Shown piece after piece: positions 1 through 7,038 of a stretch of DNA of 64,000 nt. The notes under the pieces were generated by a model. The model ran no database searches and was not told the DNA's origin. It was given only the letters and a program-made list of their open reading frames with translations. Position numbers and translations under genes: made by a program. The DNA lies in assembly GCA_029866205.1 (NCBI GenBank), contig JARWZT010000016.1, positions 175,979 to 239,978 on the forward strand. Reading direction: 5' to 3'. The stretch is from Rhodoferax sp. Lineage in GTDB: Bacteria; Pseudomonadota; Gammaproteobacteria; Burkholderiales; Burkholderiaceae_C. Numbering within the stretch: the first letter of the stretch is position 1; every line of letters begins with the position of its first letter.

Positions 1-119
1 ACCCGGCGCAGACAGGGTGAAGCCGACAGGCCAATGCGGTCCGCAAGGTCCTGGTTATTGATGCGGCCATCGACTTGCAGGACTTCCAGAATCTGGCGGT
101 CAAATCGATCTAGTTTCAT
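1..119 (-). CDS. Lrp/AsnC-family transcriptional regulator (N-terminal part, cut by window edge)
   Basis: The minus strand from an ATG at 117-119 reads MKLDRFDRQILEVLQVDG and continues through RINNQDLADRIGLSASPCLRR, the winged helix-turn-helix start of Lrp/AsnC regulators (DRQIL opening, then a recognition helix with SxSPCLRR). Only about 39 residues lie in the window, so the ligand-binding RAM domain is not visible. An AAGG Shine-Dalgarno-like sequence lies about 8 nt before the ATG. Family members usually sense amino acids and often repress their own gene. A perfect 25-bp palindrome just upstream fits autoregulation. The family call is secure; the regulated pathway is unknown. Confidence 0.85.
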   Translation of the reverse strand, partial: MKLDRFDRQILEVLQVDGRINNQDLADRIGLSASPCLRR

Positions 120-140
120 TTAATTGCCTTAAATTTAAAA

Positions 141-165
141 AATATTGGCATAGTATGCCAATATT
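141..165. promoter_or_regulatory. 25-bp perfect palindrome, probable operator of the Lrp/AsnC gene
   Basis: Arms AATATTGGCATA (141-152) and TATGCCAATATT (154-165) are exact reverse complements around G153. The site ends 21 bp before the regulator ATG, next to an A/T-rich tract (131-146). On the minus strand TACTAT sits in the middle and could be a -10 box, so binding here would block the promoter. The role as operator is inferred. Confidence 0.6.
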
Positions 166-307
166 CAGAATGAATCGGGCAAAAACGCAATCCACTGCCC
201 CAACAACGGTTTTACACTTTGAACCACGGTAAATCCAAACCGAAACGACTGCCAACCAGAGCCACAAGCCCGCGTTGCACATCAGCACCTTACCCAGGTG
301 CCGCACG

Positions 308-345
308 CAAAACAGCCCCCGACGCTTGATCCGCGCGGGGGCTGT
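308..345 (-). terminator. Rho-independent terminator of the amidotransferase gene
   Basis: Perfect 9-bp stem: ACAGCCCCC at 312-320 and GGGGGCTGT at 337-345. Read on the minus strand it is followed by TTTTGCG, a short U-tract, and lies 31 bp beyond the minus-strand stop at 376. Confidence 0.7.
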
Positions 346-375
346 CTGTTTTGTGCTTTCGCTGTTTGGGCCTGT

Positions 376-1089
376 CTACGCGTTTGCTTTGCCTTCAACA
401 AATGCCACCATCATGCGCGCTACTTGCAGGCCGTCATGGCCCTGCTTCAGGCTTTCGGTACCGGCGCAGTACAGGCTTTCACCCAAACGTTCGCGGCGAC
501 GGTTCAACAAAAACGCACTGTAGTCTTCGACAAACTCCGGGTGGCCCTGCACACAAAAAACCTCGTCACCGATAGCGTATCCCGCCACCGGGCAATGGCT
601 GTTGCTGGCCAGCAGCACGGCGTTTTGGGGCAGTTCCAAGACCTGGTCCTGGTGGCTTACCAGCAGCGCCAGACGTTTGTCTTCAGGGGCCAATGGCAAG
701 TCGGCGGCGTGCCAGTCGTAGGACATGCGTCCTACGCCCCACCCTTGCGGAGCGCGCCCGACCTTGGCGCCCAGACACAAGGCGATCAATTGGTGGCCAA
801 AGCAGATGCCCAGGAGTTTTTTGTTTTGCTCCAGCAATAAAGTAACCCGGCGCCGCAACTCAAGCACCCAGGGCGCGTCCGAGAACGAGTCTGCCTTGCT
901 GCCGGTCAGCACCACGGCGCCATAGGCGTCGAATGATTCCGGGTACTGCCCCAGCGGCGTGTGAAAGATATCGAATTCCCAATCGGCCCCTGCGTCGTGG
1001 AACAGGCGCACAAACATCGCACCGTAGCCCTGGTAGGTGGCTTCAATGGACGGATCAAGATCGTCGTTTTCAAGAATGCAAACTTTCAT
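376..1089 (-). CDS. Class I glutamine amidotransferase domain protein (GuaA-like, stand-alone)
   Basis: This 237-residue protein is a free-standing class I glutamine amidotransferase fold. The nucleophile elbow GICFGHQ places the catalytic Cys near residue 96, and QGHPEF gives the His/Glu pair near 183 and 185. An oxyanion-type LTGSKAD loop lies near residue 61. There is no synthetase domain, so this is the stand-alone family often annotated as GMP synthase-like or gamma-glutamyl hydrolase-like; the acceptor substrate cannot be deduced. The length is normal for the family. It is monocistronic and ends in a good terminator. The intact triad suggests an active enzyme. Confidence 0.88.
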   Translation of the reverse strand: MKVCILENDDLDPSIEATYQGYGAMFVRLFHDAGADWEFDIFHTPLGQYPESFDAYGAVVLTGSKADSFSDAPWVLELRRRVTLLLEQNKKLLGICFGHQLIALCLGAKVGRAPQGWGVGRMSYDWHAADLPLAPEDKRLALLVSHQDQVLELPQNAVLLASNSHCPVAGYAIGDEVFCVQGHPEFVEDYSAFLLNRRRERLGESLYCAGTESLKQGHDGLQVARMMVAFVEGKANA

Positions 1090-1166
1090 AGGCGGTATTT
1101 TCCCCTTTTTGACAGCCTCAGGCGCTATTTTGGGGCGTCGTGGTACATTAGCCCGTCGCTAAAGGC

Positions 1167-1231
1167 GAATTGACCGTGCGGACGCTCTTCAGCGTGTCGG
1201 CACAGTCCTCGGGCAGAGGGGTCGTCAATTC
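1167..1231 (+). promoter_or_regulatory. Candidate structured RNA (three-way junction) upstream of the infA region
   Basis: GAATTGAC (1167-1174) can pair perfectly with GTCAATTC (1224-1231). The 49 nt between hold two local hairpins: GTGC..ACGCT-CTTC-AGCGT..GCAC, and CCTC-GGGCA-GAGG. The whole resembles a closed three-way junction about 100 nt before the next plus-strand gene. The fold was found by eye and no known RNA family was recognised; it may be chance. Confidence 0.3.
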
Positions 1232-1328
1232 AGTCCTTCATTGGCGATACGCCTGCTTCTCACGGCTTGGCGGTATTTATCCCTTAATGCATGTGGCCCC
1301 TGCCAGCGGTCCGTGCGCATGATTTTTA

Positions 1329-1577
1329 ATGATTCAGAACCCTAATTTTTCTCTCTTGTCTCCTGTGACCATCGGCAAATACCGCATTGCCGCCTGCCCC
1401 CGCCCTTTGCGCAGCGGCCGCTTTGAAGCCCAAGTTTCTATTGCCAGTGGCCGTGGAAGCGCCAGCACCGACCGCGTCATGCGTTTTTGCGATGACTTCC
1501 CGACCCACGACGCCGCAGCGCATTACGCCCTGTCCCAAGGCATCAATTGGGTCTGCGATGCCACGCGAACCCAGTAA
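1329..1577 (+). CDS. Small conserved-type protein of unknown function upstream of infA
   Basis: This is an 82-residue open frame ending 41 nt before infA. Its body, with a mixed beta-like stretch ([20 protein letters not shown]) followed by [19 protein letters not shown], matches the general layout of small Burkholderiales domain proteins in which a beta-sheet half is followed by an F-T-x-x-x-A-x-x-Y-A helix and G-x-x-W-V end. No function is known to me. No clear Shine-Dalgarno precedes the ATG, so the start is uncertain. Same-strand placement suggests co-transcription with infA. Confidence 0.55.
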   Translation: MIQNPNFSLLSPVTIGKYRIAACPRPLRSGRFEAQVSIASGRGSASTDRVMRFCDDFPTHDAAAHYALSQGINWVCDATRTQ

Positions 1578-1618
1578 CTTTTTCAACTCCGACGATAATT
1601 CAGTCCAAAGGACACACC

Positions 1619-1873
1619 ATGGCTAAAGAAGAACTGATTGAAATGATGGGCGTTGTGAACGAGGTCTTGCCTGACACCCGTTTTCGCGTCACCCTGGACA
1701 ACGGCCACCAGCTGATCGCTTACTCGGCTGGAAAAATGCGCAAAAACCACATCCGCATTTTGGCGGGCGACCGCGTGTCGCTGGAACTCTCGCCGTACGA
1801 CCTGAGCAAAGGGCGCATCAACTTCCGTCATATCGAGGGCCGTGGCCCGATGGTGCCTCGCACACCTCGCTAA
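1619..1873 (+). CDS. infA: Translation initiation factor IF-1 (probable second paralogue)
   Basis: The product is 84 residues: an OB-fold S1-like protein with the IF-1 signatures [31 protein letters not shown] and [19 protein letters not shown]-1 binds the 30S A site and assists IF-2 and IF-3 in initiation. The usual betaproteobacterial infA lies in the ribosomal protein operon. This copy, with a C-terminal extension [15 protein letters not shown] instead of ending soon after the OB fold, is likely the extra paralogue many Burkholderiales carry. The Shine-Dalgarno AAAGGA (1607-1612) decides the start and lies in a tiny GTCC-AAA-GGAC hairpin. Confidence 0.93.
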   Translation: MAKEELIEMMGVVNEVLPDTRFRVTLDNGHQLIAYSAGKMRKNHIRILAGDRVSLELSPYDLSKGRINFRHIEGRGPMVPRTPR

Positions 1874-1880
1874 GCGAGCA

Positions 1881-1899
1881 CCCGCTGTTGCCCAGCGGG
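1881..1899. terminator. Hairpin between convergent infA and aroG
   Basis: CCCGCTG (1881-1887) pairs with CAGCGGG (1893-1899) across a 5-nt loop. No U-tract follows on either strand, so termination is only a guess from its position between convergent stops. Confidence 0.3.
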
Positions 1900-1919
1900 A
1901 TTGCACGCACTTTCCGTAT

Positions 1920-2999
1920 TCAGGCTTTCAAAACGGCGCGCCGAGCACGCACGGCCTGCGCCAGTGTCTGCAATACCGGCGCGGTTTGGTCGACGCTGAT
2001 GCAGGCGTCGGTGACCGAGACACCGTGGCGCAGCACCTGCCCAGGAACGATATCCTGGCGGCCTTCTTTCAAATGGCTCTCAATCATCAGGCCGGTAATG
2101 CGCGTTTCACCGGCAGTAATTTGTCCTGCCACGTCGGCAGCTACGTCGATTTGACGCTGGTGCTGTTTGCTGCTGTTGGCGTGCGACACGTCCACCATGA
2201 CCTGCTCGCGCAGGCCCGAGGCCTTGAGCAGCGCACAGGCCGCCGCAACATCGGACGCCCCGTAGTTGGGTAATTTACCGCCGCGCAAAATCACGTGGCA
2301 GTTGTCATTGCCTACCGTCTCAAAAATCGCCGCCTGGCCCCATTTGGTCATGCCCATGAAGGCGTGCGGCGCTTGCGCCGCCAAAATCGCGTCACTGGCC
2401 ACCTTGACGCCGCCGTCTGTGCCATTTTTGAACCCGACCGGGCAGCTCAGACCGCTGGCCAGTTGGCGATGGCTTTGGCTTTCGGTGGTGCGCGCGCCAA
2501 TGGCGCCCCAGCTCACCAGGTCACTGATAAATTGTGGGCTCAGCAGGTCAAGAAACTCGGTCCCCACCGCCAGACCCATTTCGACAATCTCCAGCAGCAG
2601 CGAGCGCGCCAGACGGAGGCCCTCATTGATGGAAAAGCTGCCGTCCAGATGCGGGTCGTTGATATAGCCCTTCCAGCCCACGGTGGTGCGCGGCTTCTCG
2701 AAATAGGTGCGCATCACGATCAGCAATTCGCCTTGCAAGGCATCGGCCTGGCCTTTCAACCAACGTGCATATTCCATGGCCTGGTCGTGGTCGTGGATGG
2801 AGCAGGGCCCTACCACGACGATCAGGCGGTCGTCGCGGCCGTGTAGCACATCGCTAATGGCTGCGCGACTGCGTTCCACGGTTGCCAACACCGCTTCGGT
2901 GGCCGGCAGTTGCTCTTGCAAGAGCACCGGCGTAATCAAGGGGCGTACGGCGCCAATGCGGGTGTCGTCGGTACGAATTTGGTCAGGGGTGTGGGGCAT
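1920..2999 (-). CDS. aroG: 3-deoxy-7-phosphoheptulonate synthase (DAHP synthase, class I)
   Basis: This enzyme condenses phosphoenolpyruvate and erythrose 4-phosphate, the first step of the shikimate pathway. The 359-residue product has the AroF/G/H-type hallmarks: VVGPCSIHD near residue 67, a RTYFEKPRTTVGWKG loop, GARTTESQSHR, PVGFKNGTDG, and metal ligands in DVSHANSSK. Length matches the E. coli isozymes (about 350). The frame stays open upstream, but the MPHTPDQIRTDDTRI start matches the family N-terminus. It is not in an aro operon. Feedback class (Phe, Tyr or Trp) cannot be read with confidence; the name aroG is by general class. Confidence 0.93.
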   Translation of the reverse strand: MPHTPDQIRTDDTRIGAVRPLITPVLLQEQLPATEAVLATVERSRAAISDVLHGRDDRLIVVVGPCSIHDHDQAMEYARWLKGQADALQGELLIVMRTYFEKPRTTVGWKGYINDPHLDGSFSINEGLRLARSLLLEIVEMGLAVGTEFLDLLSPQFISDLVSWGAIGARTTESQSHRQLASGLSCPVGFKNGTDGGVKVASDAILAAQAPHAFMGMTKWGQAAIFETVGNDNCHVILRGGKLPNYGASDVAAACALLKASGLREQVMVDVSHANSSKQHQRQIDVAADVAGQITAGETRITGLMIESHLKEGRQDIVPGQVLRHGVSVTDACISVDQTAPVLQTLAQAVRARRAVLKA

Positions 3000-3046
3000 G
3001 GAAGAGAGAAGCGTTAAAAACAAATACAGAAGGCAATTGTCGTGGC

Positions 3047-3643
3047 TCAGTTTGGCGCTTTTTTCGGACTTTCCAGGGCTGCCTTGTAGACCGAGTTTTT
3101 GGGCGCGGCCATCAGGCGGCGCAGCATGGGCTCGAAGGTGCTGAGGGGCAAAGTTTCCAGGCTGGGGTCGAACGCGCGGTTGTCGTACAGCGCAATGAAC
3201 TCTTCGGTTTGCGCGTAATGCGCGTGGCCCTTGAACATGTCGCGCATATCGCGGTTCAGGCCGATGTGGTGAAAGAAGTTGTAGCCCTGAAAAATACCGT
3301 GGTTTTGCACCATCCACAGGTTCGCATCACTGACAAAAGGTTTCAGAATCGCCGCCGCAATGTCCGGATGGTTAAAAGGCCCCAGGCTGTCGCCAATGTC
3401 ATGGAGCAAGGCGCAAACCACGTACTCTTCGTCGCGCCCATCCGCCAGCGCCAGGGTGGCGGTTTGCAAGGAATGGCTGTAGCGGTCTATTGGAAAACCG
3501 CCGTAGTCGTTTTCCAGCAAGCGCAAGTGCGCCATCACGCGGTCGGGCAGGCTTTTTGCCGAGTGCATTACCTCGGGCACGATGAGCGCCCAGTCTTCTT
3601 GGGTGCTTTGTTCCATGCGGGTAAAGGTGGCGCGAGCAGTCAT
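3047..3643 (-). CDS. HD-domain protein resembling PhnZ/MIOX-type di-iron oxygenases
   Basis: The 198-residue HD-superfamily protein has H57 in RYSHSLQ, H81-D82 in ALLHDIGD, H92 in FNHPD, H115 in VQNHG, and a late ALYDNRAFDP segment with D154 and D159. The 24-residue spacing between H57 and H81 and the late Asp recall the PhnZ and myo-inositol oxygenase subgroup, which uses a mixed-valence di-iron centre. Generic HD phosphohydrolase activity is equally possible. No phn genes are nearby. It lies 47 bp upstream of aroG on the same strand, so the two may be co-transcribed, but no functional link is known. Confidence 0.7.
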   Translation of the reverse strand: MTARATFTRMEQSTQEDWALIVPEVMHSAKSLPDRVMAHLRLLENDYGGFPIDRYSHSLQTATLALADGRDEEYVVCALLHDIGDSLGPFNHPDIAAAILKPFVSDANLWMVQNHGIFQGYNFFHHIGLNRDMRDMFKGHAHYAQTEEFIALYDNRAFDPSLETLPLSTFEPMLRRLMAAPKNSVYKAALESPKKAPN

Positions 3644-3763
3644 GGGGTGTCCAGAGGTGGGTTGCGGGAACGTGGAAGTATGGCACCGCCGCTTTGGTGC
3701 TGGTATGTTCAGCGGGTTTGCGATGGGTCACGGCCTTGTCAAAGCCGACGCGCACAATGAACC

Positions 3764-4399
3764 ATGATCGAACGCGAGCAAACCCTGGGTGAAGAAATTG
3801 CCAATGCGGTGAGCCATGGTGTCGCGTTGCTGGCCGCTGTGGCCACAGCCCCGTTTTTGTTGATGGCCGCCAGCCACCGCCATCCGTCTGCAGTGGTGGG
3901 TGCCGTTGTATTTGCCAGCACCATGGTGCTGCTTTATTTCACCTCCATGCTGTACCACGCCCTGCCCGCTGGGCGCGCCAAGCAAATCTTCATGAAGCTG
4001 GACCACAGCGCAATCTATCTCTTTATCGCCGGCAGTTACACGCCGTTTGCGCTAGGCGCACTGGACGGGCCCTGGGGTTGGGCCCTGTTTGGCGTGGTGT
4101 GGACGCTGGCTGGTGCGGGTGTGGCGCTCAAGGCCTTTGATCGTTTGTCGCACCCTTGGTGGTCTACCGGCCTGTACCTGGCCATGGGCTGGCTGGTGCT
4201 GGTGGCCGCGGTGCCGATGCTGGAGCGCGTGCCTTTGGCCGGCTTGGGCTGGTTATTGGCCGGGGGTCTTGCCTACACCGTGGGCGTGGTGTTTTTTGTG
4301 TTGGACCACCGCATACGCTACGGACACACGGTGTGGCACGGTTTTGTGGCGGCGGGCACCGGGCTGCACGTTGTGGCCATCATGGGCTATGCCGGCTAA
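3764..4399 (+). CDS. Hemolysin III / PAQR-family membrane protein
   Basis: This 211-residue polytopic inner-membrane protein has about seven hydrophobic helices. PAQR/YqfA landmarks are E-x-x-x-A-x-x-H-G near the N-terminus (EEIANAVSHG), SMLYH after helix 2, the LDHSAIYLFIAGSYTP motif, and a C-terminal H-x-x-V-A pair (VWHGFVAAGTGLHVVAIM). Conserved His and Asp residues form the presumed metal site of the CREST superfamily. Despite the name, haemolysis is not established for such homologues. Its stop codon overlaps that of the convergent MFS gene. Confidence 0.88.
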   Translation: MIEREQTLGEEIANAVSHGVALLAAVATAPFLLMAASHRHPSAVVGAVVFASTMVLLYFTSMLYHALPAGRAKQIFMKLDHSAIYLFIAGSYTPFALGALDGPWGWALFGVVWTLAGAGVALKAFDRLSHPWWSTGLYLAMGWLVLVAAVPMLERVPLAGLGWLLAGGLAYTVGVVFFVLDHRIRYGHTVWHGFVAAGTGLHVVAIMGYAG

Positions 4400-5598
4400 G
4401 GCGTGCGGCCGCGCACCCGTTCGGCACCTGGCACGCCCAACTCGGGGTGGAGCTTGCCTGCCACCAGCCAGGCTCCGAGCAGCGCCAGCCCGGCAACCGC
4501 AAACACCCCTGCCACCGGAAAAAACTGCAGCACCAGCCAGGCAATTCCCGGTGACAAGATTCCTGAGGCATCGCGAAAACTCGAATACACGGCTGACATT
4601 TCGGTGCGTTCCGAGGGCTTGACCGCCATCAGAAACGGCAAGCCCGCACAGGTATCGAGCAGCACCAAGAAGTAGGTGCCGAAAATCAGGATTGTCACCG
4701 TGGTCCAAGGCCAAGGAGACAAGAGCGTACCGGCCAAAAAGAAGATTCCGCCGCCCAGGCAACCCACACGTACGGCTTTACGCACTGAGTTCTGGCGCAT
4801 CCAGCGCAGCATCAGCGGCGCCAAAAACAGGCCCATGTTAGCCAGGGATGAGGCCACGCCGCCCACGGTTTCGCCCAAGCCGTTTTCAAGCGCAAAAATG
4901 CCAATGTAGACAAAGTAAAACCACCAGCCACACGACCGGATCACCGGGATCAACCAGCCCGTGACCAGCCGAGGTTGGGCAAAAAAGCGCTGCACATGGG
5001 CCAAGGGGTGACTGCGACGCGTGCTGGGGGCTTTGGCAATGGCTTTGCCGTTGCCCAGCGGCGTTTTCCAGACAAGCACCACAATCAATGCGGCGGCTGT
5101 GCCTACCAGCGCAAACGGCGCCCAGGGTGCCAGGGACAAGAACCACACGCCCAATACCGGCCCGGCCACCCAACCGATACCGCCGTAAAACAGGCGCAAT
5201 GTTTCCAGCCGGCTGAAGTCGGTTTTACCTACATAGTCCAGCACATAGGCGTTAAAACAAACAAAAGAAATGGCCGCCGCCATGACGCTAAGCAGCAGCG
5301 ACAGGGTCACCCACTGGCCACCCAGCGCACCCGCAGCGGCCCCTGCCAGGTACAGGCCGCTGGCAAACAGATAAATCCAGCGCCTTGGAAAGCGCCGCGC
5401 CAGGGCTGGCACCATCAGCGCGGTCAGCAGCGACACCAAGCCGATCACAAAGTAAATTTGCGACACCACCGCAGCGCTGCCCCAGGCGCGGTACATCATC
5501 AAGGGGTAAACCGACAAGGTACCGCCGCGCACCATGGCCTCGAGCCCGCCAATGTAGGCAAAGTCTTCGACGCGGGGTTTGCGGTGAGGGTGGGACAT
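4396..5598 (-). CDS. Major facilitator superfamily transporter, substrate unknown
   Basis: About 400 residues with twelve hydrophobic segments and a cytoplasmic basic loop in the middle (KAIAKAPSTRRSHPLAHVQRFF). The MFS-type RRFPRRW stretch follows TM2. I chose the ATG giving MSHPHRKPRVEDFAYIG because a frame extension upstream has a non-membrane, non-coding look; no strong Shine-Dalgarno distinguishes it. It stands alone and converges on the hemolysin III gene with a 4-bp stop overlap (4396-4399). No substrate clue was found. Confidence 0.8.
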   Translation of the reverse strand: MSHPHRKPRVEDFAYIGGLEAMVRGGTLSVYPLMMYRAWGSAAVVSQIYFVIGLVSLLTALMVPALARRFPRRWIYLFASGLYLAGAAAGALGGQWVTLSLLLSVMAAAISFVCFNAYVLDYVGKTDFSRLETLRLFYGGIGWVAGPVLGVWFLSLAPWAPFALVGTAAALIVVLVWKTPLGNGKAIAKAPSTRRSHPLAHVQRFFAQPRLVTGWLIPVIRSCGWWFYFVYIGIFALENGLGETVGGVASSLANMGLFLAPLMLRWMRQNSVRKAVRVGCLGGGIFFLAGTLLSPWPWTTVTILIFGTYFLVLLDTCAGLPFLMAVKPSERTEMSAVYSSFRDASGILSPGIAWLVLQFFPVAGVFAVAGLALLGAWLVAGKLHPELGVPGAERVRGRTP

Positions 5599-5766
5599 GA
5601 GGGGCAAAAGATGCAGGGCTGAACTTTCGCACATTTCTGGTGCAGGGCTTGGGCTCCAGGCGACAGGCAATGCGCCATCTGCGCCGCAATTTGACGCCCT
5701 AGAATCGTTCAGGCGCTTTGCCGCCCTTGCAAATTAGTTCATTACCCCTTGAGGCACTGGTTGACC

Positions 5767-6183
5767 ATGACCCATACGCGCATCCGTAAGTTCAATACTG
5801 GCACCACCTACCCTGAACAAAAGCTGGACAACGACCTGTGCCAGACCGTGGTGGCGCGCGGCTCGATGGTTTTCGTGCGCGGCCAGATCGGGCAAGACCT
5901 GGATACCTCCGAGAGCGTGTGCATTGGCGATGCCGCCGGCCAAGCCGAACAGGCCATGAAAAACATCGACATGCTGCTGCGAGAAGCGGGCAGCCAGCTG
6001 GAGCATATTTGCAAGATCACGATTTACCTCACCGACCCGCGCTACCGCGAACCGGTCTACCGCACCGTAGGCAAGTGGTTGAAAGGTGTGTACCCGGTCT
6101 CTACCGGTCTGGTCGTCAGCGCACTGGCGCGGCCCGAGTGGCTGGTGGAAATTGACGCCATCGCCGTTATTCCTGAGGCCTGA
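5767..6183 (+). CDS. RidA/YjgF/UK114-family protein
   Basis: The 138-residue product has the RidA fold signatures FVRGQIGQD, AGQAEQAMKNIDMLLREAG, ITIYLTDPRYREPVYRTVG and STGLVVSALARPEWLVEIDAIAV. RidA proteins form trimers that hydrolyse reactive enamine/imine intermediates made by PLP enzymes. The Arg of the canonical RidA site appears in ALARPE, whereas subfamily Rid1 has V-x-x-LP-x-x-A-x-V-E. This looks like a Rid subfamily clustered with catabolic genes rather than housekeeping RidA. Seven nt separate it from the DUF1028 gene, so the two are surely co-transcribed. Confidence 0.9.
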   Translation: MTHTRIRKFNTGTTYPEQKLDNDLCQTVVARGSMVFVRGQIGQDLDTSESVCIGDAAGQAEQAMKNIDMLLREAGSQLEHICKITIYLTDPRYREPVYRTVGKWLKGVYPVSTGLVVSALARPEWLVEIDAIAVIPEA

Positions 6184-6190
6184 GACCCCC

Positions 6191-6865
6191 ATGACCTTCA
6201 GCATTGTTGCGCGCTGCGCGCAGACCGGCCAGTTGGGCGCGGCGGTGTCGTCTTCGTCTCCGGCGGTGGCGGCGCGCTGCATTCGCACGCGAGCGGGCGT
6301 CGGCGCAGTGGCCAGCCAAAACGTGACTGACCCGTCGCTGGGCGACAAAGCGCTCGATTTGATGGCCCGGGGCGCCTCGGCAGTGCAGGCCCTGGACATT
6401 TTGCGCAGCTCGGCCCCGCACATTGAATACCGCCAGTTGGCCCTGATCGACGCCCAGGGCGGCACCGCTGGCTTTAGCGGCGCCGGTGGGCTGGGCGTGG
6501 TTGCGCTGGCGCAGGGTGTGGATGCGGTGTGTGCCGGCAATCTGCTGGCCCACAGCGAAGTGCCCGCCCGCATGCTGGCCGCTTTTGAAAGCGCGCCAGG
6601 CGCACTGACTGAGCGCCTGTTGGCGGCCATGCAGGCCGGTTTGCACAGTGGTGGTGAAGCCGGCCCAGTGCATTCCGCGGGCTTGCTGGTGGTGGACGAT
6701 GTGTCCTGGCCGGTGGTGGATTTGCGGGTGGACTGGACCGAAGACAACCCCATGGACGCGTTGGCCGAACTCTGGGCGCAGTTTGCGCCGCAGGTCTCCA
6801 GCTACCGCCAGCGCGCCCTGGACCCGTCGCAAGCGCCAAGCTACGGTGTGCCCGGCGACGTCTGA
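6191..6865 (+). CDS. DUF1028-family protein (Ntn-hydrolase-like fold)
   Basis: 224 residues starting MTFSIVARCAQTGQLGAAVSSSSPAVA, the typical DUF1028 opening, followed by GVGAVASQNVTDPSLG and a C-terminal VDDVSWPVVDLRVDWTEDNP (D-x-R-V-D-W-x-x-x-P). DUF1028 proteins have an Ntn-hydrolase-like fold, and they recur beside RidA proteins, M20 deacetylases and amino-acid transporters, but no activity is settled. Here it sits directly between a RidA gene and argE, which supports a role in catabolism of N-acylated or imine-forming amino compounds (inference). Confidence 0.85.
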   Translation: MTFSIVARCAQTGQLGAAVSSSSPAVAARCIRTRAGVGAVASQNVTDPSLGDKALDLMARGASAVQALDILRSSAPHIEYRQLALIDAQGGTAGFSGAGGLGVVALAQGVDAVCAGNLLAHSEVPARMLAAFESAPGALTERLLAAMQAGLHSGGEAGPVHSAGLLVVDDVSWPVVDLRVDWTEDNPMDALAELWAQFAPQVSSYRQRALDPSQAPSYGVPGDV

Positions 6866-6936
6866 GCCAACTGGCGGCAGCATCGCCACGGCTGCCGACA
6901 CGATTCATGTCTTGGCTTGGTGCAAAGGAAAAAAAG

Positions 6937-7038
6937 ATGAACAAAGTCATGCATGCTTTTTGTGAATTCAACCGCGCCCTGACCAGCGCGGGCCGGGTTC
7001 CTGGCAAGGCGTTTGGGCACCCGGAGGCCGCGCCATGA
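6937..7038 (+). CDS. Possible 33-residue small ORF translationally coupled to argE
   Basis: An ATG at 6937 preceded at 7 nt by AAAGGA (6924-6929) opens MNKVMHAFCEFNRALTSAG and runs to a TGA at 7036-7038 that overlaps the argE ATG (7035) as ATGA. The good ribosome-binding site and the overlap argue that it is translated, perhaps as a leader that delivers ribosomes to argE, which has no strong site of its own. An in-frame ATG at 6907 would give 43 residues. The sequence is not recognised. Confidence 0.4.
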   Translation: MNKVMHAFCEFNRALTSAGRVPGKAFGHPEAAP

